This document shows, piece after piece, positions 34,776 through 45,447 of a DNA stretch of 64,000 nt. The stretch is taken from assembly GCA_001466705.2 (NCBI GenBank), contig LATX02000211.1, positions 496,001 to 560,000 on the forward strand, written 5' to 3'. Every line of letters begins with the position of its first letter. The stretch's first letter is position 1. Source of the DNA: Moniliophthora roreri (taxonomy: Eukaryota; Basidiomycota; Agaricomycetes; Agaricales; Marasmiaceae). The translations under genes were made by a program, and so were the position numbers. The notes under the pieces were generated by a model. That model searched no databases, had not been told where the DNA came from, and worked only from the letters and a program-made list of their open reading frames with translations.

Positions 34776-35696
34776 TGTACCTATTTTCACAAGTCCAGAT
34801 TAACCCAATATAAATTGTGTAAGAATTTTAGAGATGAGAGCTAGAAAAATGAAAGCAGTTGATCAGGTGAGCAATGATTGTTGGGATTCATAACTTGGAG
34901 CATTACTTGAAGATTGGGTGTGGAGTGACAGGTGGAAAAGGGTATATTGCTTATTGTCTGTGGGAAAGTGAATTTGGTCTTCAACATGTTTGCTGGCTTC
35001 CAAGTAAAATATGTTCTTCTTTGTCTTTTCTCTTGTCACCTTTGAACATTCTTCAAATTGCCACTCAAACCCATGTTTCTCACACAAGTCCAGCCATCAC
35101 CTGGTCCAAGTCTGTGCCTTCACTAACTCCTAGAGTCATTATCAGCATATTGCATCTGCCCCTTCTAAACCTTTCTTCCAGACTCTTACTATTATTGCCT
35201 TGCATCATCCTCTATTCTTGAACTTTCTATCAAGCATCTTACTCCCATTCTTCATTATTCTTTTTTCTGGCTCACTTACTTTCCACTATACCACATGTGC
35301 TGTTTGCAGGTGGAGAGATTGGTAGGAAATTCATAGTGTTTCTTCAGCTTCTTCTTATCATTTGGTTCATTAGTAGCAGGAGCTTCATAAAAGCCAAATA
35401 GTATATTAGATTCTCTGACTGTACAATACTATCAGCTATGCACAGCACCTATGTAACAAAATCCATTGATTTTTGAGACTTCTCTCTCAGCAAAACCAAG
35501 GGTTGATACTATGGATTTTGGCAAGCTATCTCAGGTTGATTTTGTGGGCTGAGCAAAGGTTGGCACATTCAGATTTTCACTTTAACTTGGGTTAGTCCTC
35601 TAGAATAAGTTGGAGGCATGATAACATGGTATCTCAGGTTATATTGCTCAAGTTGAAATTTTTTTATCAGAGAGAAAACTACTTATGCCTACTGCA
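34776..35696 (-). repeat. large inverted repeat, right arm
   Basis: Inverted partner of 32,143-32,795. It is about 270 bp longer because of an internal insertion around 34,850-35,130. About 2 kb lies between the arms, including the 90-bp tandem repeat. Confidence 0.75.
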
Positions 35697-35824
35697 TATT
35701 GCACTCTACAACCCACAAGGTTAACAGCAAGTTCTTATGTAAATGTGAGCTGAGCATATTCCACTACACTTTATGTCAACACTTTAGTGATTTGCTTCAC
35801 CATCAACCTTATCTTCCATTTCAG

Positions 35825-36227
35825 CATGCCTGCAATCCACCAAATGGATGCTGATATCATAGCCCAATGATGTTTGAAGGAGCCTCAGGCTCTACTGTCA
35901 CAAGCAGTGGTTCTGACAATATATAAGGAATCCAAACCAACATCAGTCCAGTAGAGAACCACCTTGTCAGACTATATGTGCTGGGTACTCCCTGATCTAT
36001 CCAGTCAACACTGATGAGTCACTGGTTTCCTGTTTTATTGCCTCATAGAATCCCTTGCCCAGATCAAAACACTCTGTTGTGGTTACTTGAAAAGGTTGTG
36101 ATGTTTTCACATGCTTCTGGCTTTATCCTTTGACCAGTCAGGTATCAAGTTCTCATACTCCTACTTGCTGCTTGATATTGCACCTTCATGCCCTGAATAC
36201 CCAGTTACTCAGTAACCAATCAAGTAG
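35825..36227 (+). pseudogene. GDQ-family tail copy, CpG-depleted
   Basis: Aligned to exons 11 and 12 of the gene at 59,340-62,096. ATGTTTGAAGGAGCC lies where that gene has ATGTTTAACCAGGCC, followed by GTAGAGAACCAC for GTTGAAAACCAC, then an AG acceptor-like site and a region matching the LLLLAAYRTF tail (CTCCTACTTGCTGCTTGA). Frame is lost repeatedly and CpG is essentially absent where the intact gene has many. Confidence 0.65.
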
Positions 36228-36849
36228 TCACCATCTCTTCCAGATGTATTGTAGCATATACTATATCAATACCTATGTGTATAATATTATTGGCATGCAA
36301 AACACACCCAGTAGAATTTCAATCCCAAAGCACACAAAGGCCAAAACACATCAGGTTCAATATCTGAATTGCTGTCATGTTACAATAGCTAGTACATAAG
36401 TTGTCATGTCTGACTCCAATGCAAAACTTCTTTATGAAACAACCATGAAAACTGAGTCATTCTGTCATGAAGCAGTAGGTTCTTGTTGTCCAAAGGTTTC
36501 CCCAGAATGAGTAGTGTCAGGCTTGGTCCAGCTAGAGTTGGGTGTAGAGTGTTTTCTCAGTGTGAAACCAAGAAAGCAGCATCTAGTCTGACAACAAATC
36601 CTATGATGAATGAATTTGACAGCTTCTGTGTGTGTTTTAGCTTAAAATTCCTGTCTTCAGAATTGGATGATGGCTCAAAGTAAAACCAAAGCTCAGTTGC
36701 AATGACAGAGGACAGTAGAGGACTTGAGTGATATTAAGGTTTTCTTAATGACACTCTAAATGGAACACAGTTCCTATCATAAGCTCTTCTTTTTTAAATC
36801 CATTCATCAAGTTGCTACTTGGGGATAAAGCTGTAGACATATGAGAAAG

Positions 36850-38114
36850 GAGATTTCTCAAGCCAGATGAAACATGCACCATTTTTTCCCTCTCTTTCTG
36901 CCTTTCAGAGCTACATCAAAAACTACCCTTTTTTTGTGTGAGGATGGTCTAATGGTCAATAACATTTGAGGCAATGAGAGCAAAGGCTTTGATAGCATTG
37001 ACAGGAGTAGCAAAAAAAGAGCCTGATGTACAAGCTGAGATGAATGCAATCCAGATGACAGAAGACAAAAGCTGAAAGCTGGGGGGAGTACTGAGGCAAG
37101 TATTGAGTCTGTCAGCATATCCAGGGCATTGATGATTCCTTCTACAATTGCTGAGACCCATTCAACTTGCAGTGAAATATGAAGGAAATGAAGGAAGTAG
37201 CAGTCAAGATTCAAGGTGTTTGAATCTCTGATGATGTGAGTCCCTGCAGACATTGTAATACTTCAAAATGCAATGTTATTGAACTGGAGATACATTACAG
37301 CTAATTGCAAAAATAATGGAAATGATGGTATTTTGTTTTGGATCAATGTTATGTAAAAGTAAGAGTAAATGAGTGAGTGAAAGGGGCCAACATACCATAT
37401 GTAACAGTGACAAGGTTGCAATCAAGACTAACCTTCAAATGGTGAATGTATGTGCTCATCCACAGTGTGCCTGTGGAAAATTGTGCTACTAGAATTAGTT
37501 CTACATGTTCTGATTTAGAATATGTTGTTGATGGTAGGAAGTTTGCAATACACACCATGGTGAAAAATCAGCATTGGGACCTCTGACTGATTGATGCCAA
37601 ATAGTCAGAATGAACCTATGAGACTGTCTACTGATTAGCAAGAAGATTACTTTTGCAGGAAGCAAAAAAGAACCTGGCAGGTGAAAACTGTTGAAAATCC
37701 TTATCCTAAGCCTCATGCACATCACCACCTTCATACTCGAAAACCATGAACTTGGATTGTTGGTTGGAATAGATGTTGACAGTGGAGAGTGTTTTGAGCA
37801 GATTTATGCCATCAACTGAACAATCTCCCATCTTGCCATTGCCAATCCCACTCTGAGAGATCCTTTGAGTACAGTTGCTTGATGCCAGTAATGTAGCTAC
37901 ATTTCACATACTCAAACTGCAAAGCACAGTCAGTAATTAAGATCTCAGAATATGTGCATGCTGGACTTACCTCATCAGATATGGTGTGCTCTACTGCTGT
38001 CCCATATATATAAATAACCCCTTCTGATATTGTCTGGTTAACCTGATCCCCATGAATGTGATTGAACCTGTTTCAGCTTCTGATTGATACTTGTGACAAC
38101 TCAGCAATACTCAT
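36850..38114 (-). pseudogene. GDQ-family copy, CpG-depleted, core deleted
   Basis: Starts ATG at 38,114. The GDQ motif is readable (FNHIHGDQVNQ) but codon 14 is TGA (38,073-38,075), where the 11.8-kb copy has CGA. After a GT-AG intron FEYVKC and the DDF/FS region follow to about 37,500. From about 37,260 to 36,850 it matches 53,017-52,600 of the next copy. The core between these is missing. The chromovirus sits about 180 bp upstream of the ATG. Confidence 0.7.
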
Positions 38115-38291
38115 TACATTGTCAGATGTGGTTAAGTGAAAGGGCAAGGATAATAGTCAAGAGGAAAGCTGTATCATCAGGGCACTGTCATACATTGTGG
38201 GCATAAGGTTTGATAGAAGGCTGTTATTTGTAGGTGACAGTGTGATTTGACACCTTAGTGCCTCAGCACTAGAGTACCAGTAGAGAGAGAG

Positions 38292-38666
38292 AGTTACGTC
38301 ACTTGCGCAGCAACGACAACAACTCAACAATACCCTAAGGCAATGAAGAATCAAGGTTCAAGTTCAAGTTTCACTCAGAGGTCTTTCTGAGGTTCTGAGT
38401 TCCAACAGTTCTTTGCAAGCACAAGGTATGATTAACCAGGTCAAGCTGGAGAGCTACGACCCAGTTCAAAGTCCTTAAATAGGTACATTGTATCTACTCG
38501 TTTGTAGTTACTAGAACATTATAGAAAGGTATAGAACAATTAGTAATGCTACTTCGGAGCCGTTTTCAGAGTCATAAGAGAAAGAGGCGCAATCACATGG
38601 TAGTACAATCAGAGAATGTTTGCATAGAAGTATACAGAGTAAGAAAAGAAATAAACGTTCATAACA
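38292..38666 (-). repeat. 3' LTR of the chromovirus
   Basis: 375 bp. On the plus strand it begins AGTTAC, where the other LTR has the canonical TGTTAC, and ends CATAACA. It shows 11 differences from the right LTR, 8 of them transitions at CpG sites. Confidence 0.92.
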
Positions 38667-38713
38667 CCAGCCTGTTTTTACATAGCAGATCCCATTCTGA
38701 CTACATGCACGAT

Positions 38714-40175
38714 TCAACCATCCGGTAAAGTTACCTCTTGTGCATCGTGGTCAGGAATCCCCACAAACATTGGTACAAGGTCGTCGGGGTCATCTACGTC
38801 ACCGCTGATGTTGGTCTCATTGTTCTCCGTCTCCGTAGAGGTCATCGTTGTAGTCACCCCTGTAGAGATCGTAGTTAGGAGGCCGTGTGCTCCCGGGATT
38901 GTCTGTTTGAGGAAATCGATGCGGCCTTCGTCGGAGACTGCAATGCCAAGGTATATGCCCAGGCGCAAATAATCTGCACTCCTTGCAACAGTAGCTCGGA
39001 CAGTTGCAGGCGCGGTGGTATGCCATTCGGCACACAGGGCACAGAGAAACTCGTGTACCTCCTCTACAGTTGCTTGGCATTCTCTCTGTTCCTCAGTTTT
39101 GGAGAGTGTCTCGTCGTCCCATACTGAAGCTACTGGCGGTGTATCAGGTGTTGCTCCAATCGGCAGGGCTGTATCGTGTTGGGGTCCAGTTGCCCCAGGC
39201 GTTGGTGTACGCTCGTGAATCGATCGGTACGCCTGGGTTGGCTCTGGTGACGTCTCTGATGCTAATGAAGGCTGGATTGAATTGTCCGTTTGCCAAGAAA
39301 GGTACTGTGGAGGGGGCGAGGGGTTCATCGTTGACGTCGAAGGGGTTGAAGGGATCTGAGGCGGTAGCAATTGGTGGGGGTTGAGAGTGAGTCGTGGACT
39401 GGGGTTTGGGGGTCAGAGATGGAGATGCCGAGGCGACACCGATGGACTGGGCATAGAGAGGGCTGGAGTCGCGGCTAGAGCTGTCAGAGGGATAGAGTAG
39501 TTCGGAGGGGGAATTGGTATCAGGTTCGGACTTGACGGGATCAGGACAGGTGGGGGACTCGAGCTTGGGGACCAGGGAGGTGGGATTAGTCGCCCCAGAT
39601 AGAAGAGACTCTGTTCAGGTAGTACGGGGACAAAAGGAGTGTTGATCGTGGGCAAGCTCCACAGCTGCCCTGATCCTGGCGCAGTACGTCTTTGCTGCTT
39701 GTAAGAATTCTGGACTATTTGGATCTGAGTCGCAAATATCCGGGGGGAGGGAACCTGATTGAGACAGAGGAGTGGGGAGTTGTGGTTCAATGGGATCGGA
39801 GGTAGTGGGAAAGGACGGTACCGTCATGGGTCCCTGGAGAACTAGTGGGGAGGGTCCCGATGCCGCTGCATTGAATGCCAAATTAGCAGCGTATACATTT
39901 GTCTCCTCAATGATCGCATTGAGGGAGGAACGTTGGGCCTGAAGTCGTATAAGACCATCAATGGCGTACTGTAGGTGGGGCTGCCCCACAGACACATCTT
40001 GAAGGGCGTTGTCGTGTCTGCCAGTATTGACCAGGAAAAGCAATTCGAAGGGAGAGGGATTAAAGGGTCCCATATACGTGATGTCGTCTGAAAATGGAGC
40101 AATTCCAGGGGGAGTGTCGGGGAGGCTGCAAACACTGTAAGAAGTAGAGCTGGAGGCGCTAGATGCATTGGACAT
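38714..40175 (-). CDS. extra ORF downstream of chromovirus pol (broken)
   Basis: ATG at 40,175 lies 22 nt after the pol stop. The first part is Ser/Pro-rich (SSTSYSVCSLPDTPPGIAPF) with a helical block (QYAIDGLIRLQAQRSSLNAI). An in-frame TGA at 39,615-39,617 fits CGA-to-TGA. Beyond it the frame continues through NPFDVNDEPLAPSTVPFLAN and shifts by one base somewhere in 39,150-39,370 into a frame with VEEVHEFLCALCAEW and ARSADYLRLGIYLGIAVSDE, ending in an acidic tail. With one stop and one shift repaired it would be about 480 residues. The position is that of an envelope gene, but no signal peptide or membrane span is seen. It could instead be a captured host gene or an accessory protein. I do not recognise the family. 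Confidence 0.6.
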
Positions 40176-40197
40176 GGTGGGTGATGGGGTTCTAGGG

Positions 40198-43100
40198 CTA
40201 CAATTTGTTCTTGACTATATAGTCGAGATACAAATCCATCGTGTGTTCCAATTCCTCTTTTGTCTTCCATTCATTATGCAATGAATCGAAGCCTTTCCAG
40301 GACACGAGGTATCGCCTAGGTTTCCGCAGCGGCTTGTGACCAATGATTGCTTCTATTTCGAACTCCTCATGACCTTCCACGATGTCTGGAGGCGGTTCCA
40401 AGAAGTTCCTTCCATGTGCTTCGGTTTCTTTGTACGGTCTTAGCAGGCCGGCATGGAAAACAGGGTGAATTTTCCACTGAGATGGGAGTTTCAGCCTGTA
40501 CGTCATGGGCCCCATGACCTTTTCAATGACAAAGGGTCCTTCCCGTTTTGGCGAGAGTTTCTTGCTTGGGTAGCCGAAGTCCAGGTTCTTTCCTTCTAGC
40601 CAAACCTTTTGTCCTTCTATGAACTTGTCTGTCATTCTATTTGCCCTTTCGATCATCTTTCTCCATGCTATCTCCATCATCCCTGCTACTTCTCCTCGTA
40701 ATTTCCGCAGTTTATTCAGTCGTTCTTCCACCGATGGCACTGTAGTCTTTTCGAAGGCCGTGGGTAGGGGTCTCGGGTTGTATCCCATGATCATGAAGAA
40801 TGGGGAGTTTCGCGTCACCGAGTGAGTCCTGTTGTTATGTGTGAATTCCGCCATATGGAGGAGGGAACTCCATCTGGTCTGTTCTTTCGAGCAGAACATT
40901 CGCAGATATATTTCCACTTCCTGGTTAACTCTTTCAGTTTCTCCGTCACTTTGAGGGTGATAAGTGGTACTCATCATGTGTTTTACCCCTAGAAGCTTCA
41001 TTGTCTCTTGGAAAACCATGGCCACGAATCTGGGGTCTCGATCTGATATGATCTTGTCTGGTAGTCCATACCGTTTGTACACGTTTCATAAGAGAAGTTC
41101 TGCTGCTTGGGGGGCGTCCAACTTTTTCGTACATGGAATGAAAATAGCCCCCTTTGAAGACGAATGGTCTACCATGACCATTATCGTATCAAAGCCTTCT
41201 GATTCAGGTAGGTCCGTAATAAGGTCCATCGTAATGATCTGAAATGGAGTAGTGTTTGGAGTGCTCGGAATGGGTTGAATACCCACTTTAGTGGGGTGCG
41301 TGTTGATCTTTATCTGTTGGCAGACCGCGCACCCGTCCATGAAGCTCTTCACAAATTTCGCCATTCCCGGCCACCAGTAGTCGCGTTCCACGAGATCTAA
41401 CGTCCCAAATTGTCCTGGGTGTCCAAACGGTTGCCCCTCGTGGATGGTTCTTGTGATTTCCCGCCGCAGAACTACGTCATCCAGTACATAAATCCAACCC
41501 TTGCATCGAATAAGGCTATTGTTGACTTCCCAATCCGTCAATGAGGATTTGATCGGTGGTACACTGGAGGTCGTTAATACTTCTAGAGCCATACGGTGAA
41601 AATCGTCTGACCCCAAACGTGTTCGTAACTTATCTTGCAGTTCCACATCCACAACGTTGATGAAGAGCCGATCTGGCAAGAGAATCACGTCTTCGTTATC
41701 ATTGTCAATTCCGTGAACGTGGTCCTCTTGCCTGGAGAGGGCATCCGACTGTACCATATCCTTTCTGGGTACATGTACGAGTCGTAGATCGAACATGGAC
41801 AATATGAGGCTCCACCTTGCTTGTCGTCGGTTGAGTTTCTGTGCTGTCCTGAAGTAAGTGAGGTTCTTGTGATCACAAAGAACGGTCACCAGGTATGGTC
41901 CTTCCAACAGGTGGTGTCACCACGTTTCCAAGGCTCTCACGATCGCAAATAGTTCCCTGTCATAAATCTCGTAATTCTGTTCTGCAGCGTCGAATGCATG
42001 AGAGATGTAGCCACACGGGTGTAACTCGCCGTCGGGTCCTTGTTGTCGGAGGACGCCCCCAGAGGCCCACTTGGATGCATCAGTCTCGATGATGAATGGT
42101 CGTTTTGGATCGGGTAGTCGTAGTACTGGCTGTTTTTGAAATCTTCGTTTCAGGGTCTGAAAGGCTGCTTCACAAGCGCCGGTCCATTTGAACTGGACCC
42201 CCTTCTTCGTTAAGTCGTACAGCGGTTTAGCGATAGCCGAATAGTTTCCGATGAATTTTCGATAGAAGTTCGTAAATCTGGTAAAACTCCGTACTCCCGT
42301 GACTGTCGTTGGTGCCGGCCATTCGCTGATGCCTGACAGCTTCGTCCGATCCATGGCGATCTCTCCTGGTCTAATGATGAGTCCTAGGAAGTCGATTTCA
42401 CGTACGTCGAATTTGCACTTATGGGGCTTGAGGTACAAGTCCTGTTCTTTCAGGCGTTGTAATAGCCGGATAGTCCTATCGCGATGTTGATCCTCAGTCT
42501 CCGAATAGATAAGGATGTTGTCCATATACACAAGACACCATCCTTCTGCCATAAAATCTCCAAGGACATCGTCCATAAAGGCCTGAAAGGTGGTGGGACT
42601 GTTCATCAGGCCGAAGAACATGACGGTGGGTTCGAATAACCCCCTATTGGTCTTGAATGCGGCCTTCCACTGATCACCGTCTTTGATCTGGACGTTGTTA
42701 TAACCGTTATGTAGGTCCAATTTTAAAAAGATCTGGGCGTCTTTTAGCTTATCGATGAGATCTGACACGAGGGGTAGGGGATAGGCGTTTTTAATGGTCC
42801 CATGGTTCAATCGTCGATAATCCTGAGTTGGCCGTAGTTTTCCCTTTTCCTTTTTGCCTACGAAGAAGAATGGAGATGCCATAGGGGATTTGGATTTCCG
42901 AATATATCCCTTATGGAGGTTTTCTTTGAGGAAGGCATCCAACTCCGTTTGTTCTAATGCCGTGAGGGAATAGACCTTGCAGTCACAAGGGGTAAACTCC
43001 GGTTTGAGTTCAATGGTGTGGTCATATGATCAGGAGATGGGGAATCGTTCTGCTTCCTTATCTTCAAATTGCCCTTTGTAACTACCCAGGTAGTCGGGTA

Positions 43101-43698
43101 TCATTGCTGTAGTGTCAGCAGTCTCCTTTTCAGCGTTGTGTTCTAATCGTTGTGAAGTAGACAGCTTAGCTCTGATGTCGATCCGATGGATGAGTTCCGC
43201 CGGTGATTCAAAGTCTAGTATCCCTTTTACCCGTGGAATTTTAATGTACCGTTTATTCGGAAATATGGTTCGACCTGTGATCCAATCCACATCTGGATTA
43301 TATTTCCTCAACCATGGTAGCCCTAGAATGACTTCTTCTTTTCCTAGTCCGGAGATCAGGAAAGTGTCTGTCATGCATTTTGTCCCTATAGTGTATGTTG
43401 CCGTGACCGATTTCGTAATCCATGCCGTTTTGTTGGCTGTCCCATCCACATTGAAAACCTTGATTCGATGGGGTAAAGCTGTCTGTTGAAGTCCTAGGCT
43501 GACTGCCTTTTCTGGACTCATGAAGAGTCCTCCTGCTCCCGAGTCAAGGAGAGCGTTCGTTCCGACTTTTTCTATCTCGTTGTTGTAAACTAATGGAATA
43601 TGCATAGAGTTTCAAGACTGCTTAGCTAATACAACGTTTGAGATCGATATTGGAGGTGGCATAGAGAGCGTCGGCCTCTTCCGCCACTTTAAAAACCC
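40198..43698 (-). pseudogene. pol: chromovirus pol: protease-RT-RNase H-integrase-chromodomain
   Basis: All parts lie in one frame, minus one relative to gag, entered at the slippery site 43,692-43,698. Protease has ALLDSGAGG. Reverse transcriptase covers about 42,950-42,300, but the catalytic YxDD box reads YMDN (42,517-42,528). RNase H follows ([19 protein letters not shown]). Integrase has its HHCC finger (HEGQPFGHPGQFG, CAVCQQ), then MDLITDLP, DHSSS and HPQSDGETERVNQ with the catalytic acidic residues. A chromodomain (RYLVSWKGFDSLHNEW) ends the protein, which defines a chromovirus; such domains steer integration to marked chromatin. Stops interrupt at 43,612-43,614, 43,030-43,032, 41,917-41,919 and 41,086-41,088; each is TGA where CGA (Arg) is likely. 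Confidence 0.92.
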
Positions 43699-44987
43699 TC
43701 TGCTTCCATAATGTCCATCAACTCCGTCTGCTGTTCGGCTTCTTGTTCCCTGACTATGGCCTGGATCTTTACATAAGCTTCCCGAGCGCTAAGTTTCTTC
43801 TTCTCTTCTTTCTTTTCTCCTGTCTTTGTTGGACAATCCCAAGCCAAGTGTCCTTGTTTGGCACATCGGAAGCACCTTCTGTCGGCCATGTACTTCTTTC
43901 GTTCCTCGTTGCTCAACTGCTGGTCATTAATTCAATTGATCGTAACCTTCTTCTTTTTGTCATCGGCGATTCGGAACCTCTTTGGTTTTTGAACGGCTTC
44001 GTAATACTTGTATTGCTTGTCGTATCAGATGGCTGCTTCATACCAGCCTTCGAGGTCCGTTGGCCTTCCTTGCGGTTGATTCAATATCTTTGCCGACAAG
44101 GAGTTTGGTAGCCCCTTTCGGAAGATATGGATGAGGGCCTGGTCGTTGTATCCCGACTCGTCGGCCATAACTCGAAAATTGTTGACATAATTATCAGCTC
44201 GGTCCGTCATTTTTGCTTCTTCAATTTTGATCTGTGCTTCAGCCTGTATATCGGCCAGTAGGTAGTGTTTCTTGAACTTATCTTTTAGTGCGGCGAACAT
44301 CAGCACAGTTTCTCCACTCTTTGGTTCAAAAATCTTCTGACTCTGCGTCTTCTTCCATGCCTCTGTGTTCTTCCCTCGTAGGTATGATAGCAGAAACAGG
44401 CATTTCTTCTCGTCGTTGTCGTATTCTGTGGGATGCATCCGGAGATAAATCTCGACTTCCATCAGAAACCTCTTTGTGTCCTTCCTGTCCCCCTTGAAAG
44501 GGTCTGGTGATGCTACTTTCGATCCTTTGTTCTTCTTCTTCTCCATCTCTTCTAGAACGGCAGTAGAGATCTCGATCATCATCTGAGTCTGGGTCCGATC
44601 TTCCCTCGGCTTGGGTTTCAGGGTTGAGCTGCCACCTTCAGACATCGCTTCTTCTTCGTAATCGCTGGAGGATGACGAGCTGATCAATTCTTCGGCTGAT
44701 TTCTCTTTCTTCTCTTCTGACGAGTTGGAGTTCTCATTCGTAGGTGAGTCTTTGTCGATGGATTCTGGGGTCGAGTTGTTCGGTGTCTCGTCGGCTGTTA
44801 GTCCTTCGGTATCGGTCATTTCTTCGAGCCCAAGCAAGTTGCTCGCGTGTCGGAGGGCGCTCTGACGGTGGTGGCGGGTTATAATTGTATGTGAAGTCGA
44901 TGTGGGGTTCTCCGGGATTCCGATCCCTAGCTTGGCTAGCCGTTCTGTCAAAGAGATGTCTTTGTCGATCTTCTCTTCTTGCTCCAC
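43689..44987 (-). pseudogene. gag: chromovirus gag with zinc knuckle
   Basis: An acidic Ser-rich N-terminal region is followed by a retrotransposon capsid (DPFKGDRKDTKRFLMEVEIY, FRKGLPNSLSAKILN) and a CCHC knuckle CFRCAKQGHLAWDC. Two in-frame TGA codons (44,025-44,027 and 43,932-43,934) separate capsid and knuckle, both explained by CGA-to-TGA. The native stop TAA at 43,689-43,691 follows directly on the slippery heptamer. The codon at 44,987 is GTG, and no in-frame ATG lies between it and an upstream TAG, so the true start is lost or further inside. Confidence 0.88.
43692..43698 (-). promoter_or_regulatory. candidate -1 ribosomal frameshift heptamer GGGTTTT
   Basis: In the gag frame the codons are GAG GGT TTT TAA, so G GGT TTT fits the X XXY YYZ rule. 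Slipping back one base gives GGG TTT TTA AAG, the frame that leads into protease without any stop other than the CGA-derived TGA at 43,612. A downstream pseudoknot was not modelled. Confidence 0.65.
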
Positions 44988-45067
44988 AGTCAGTGGCGAC
45001 TTTGGAGGTGTTGTGGTGAGTGATGCCTAAACCTGGATAGGTCGGCGATCAGACCAGCTTGACCTTA

Positions 45068-45442
45068 TGTTACATCACTTGCACAGCAACGACAACAACT
45101 CAACAATACCCTAAGGCAATGAAGAGTCAAGGTTCAAGTTCGAGTTTCGCTCAGAGGTCTTTCTGAGGTTCTGAGTTCCAACAGTTCTTTGCAAGCACAA
45201 GGTATGATTAACCAGGTCAAGCTGGAGAGCTACGACCCAGTTCGAAGTCCTTAAATAGGTACATTGTATTTACTCGTTTGTAGTTACTAGAACATTATAG
45301 AAAGGTATAGAACAATTAGTAATGCTACTTCGGAGCCGTTTTCAGAGTCATAAGAGAAAGAGGCGCAATCACATGGTAGTACAATCAGAGAATGTTCGCA
45401 TAGAAGTATACAGAGTAAGAAAAGAAATAAATGTTCGTAACA
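45068..45442 (-). repeat. 5' LTR of the chromovirus
   Basis: 375 bp, TGTTAC at one end and GTAACA at the other, followed by the GAGAG target copy. In the element's sense, the DNA next to it contains TGGTCTGATCGCC 11 nt in, a possible primer-binding site, but I could not match it to a tRNA. Confidence 0.92.
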
Positions 45443-45447
45443 GAGAG

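Larger units (their letters stand above)
38287..45447 (-). mobile_element. Ty3/Gypsy chromovirus with 375-bp LTRs
   Basis: Complete element on the minus strand bounded by two 375-bp LTRs (38,292-38,666 and 45,068-45,442) and a 5-bp target duplication GAGAG (38,287-38,291 and 45,443-45,447). Order in the element's sense: gag with zinc knuckle, then pol in the minus-one frame (protease, reverse transcriptase, RNase H, integrase, chromodomain), then an extra reading frame, then the 3' LTR. Seven in-frame TGA stops, a catalytic replacement in reverse transcriptase and one frameshift make it inactive. It keeps far more CpG than its surroundings, so it inserted after they had been depleted. Confidence 0.95.

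Noticed and set aside
43743..44111. Plus-strand frame of 122 residues inside the chromovirus
   Set aside because: Antisense to gag and the zinc knuckle, which are clearly coding on the minus strand.
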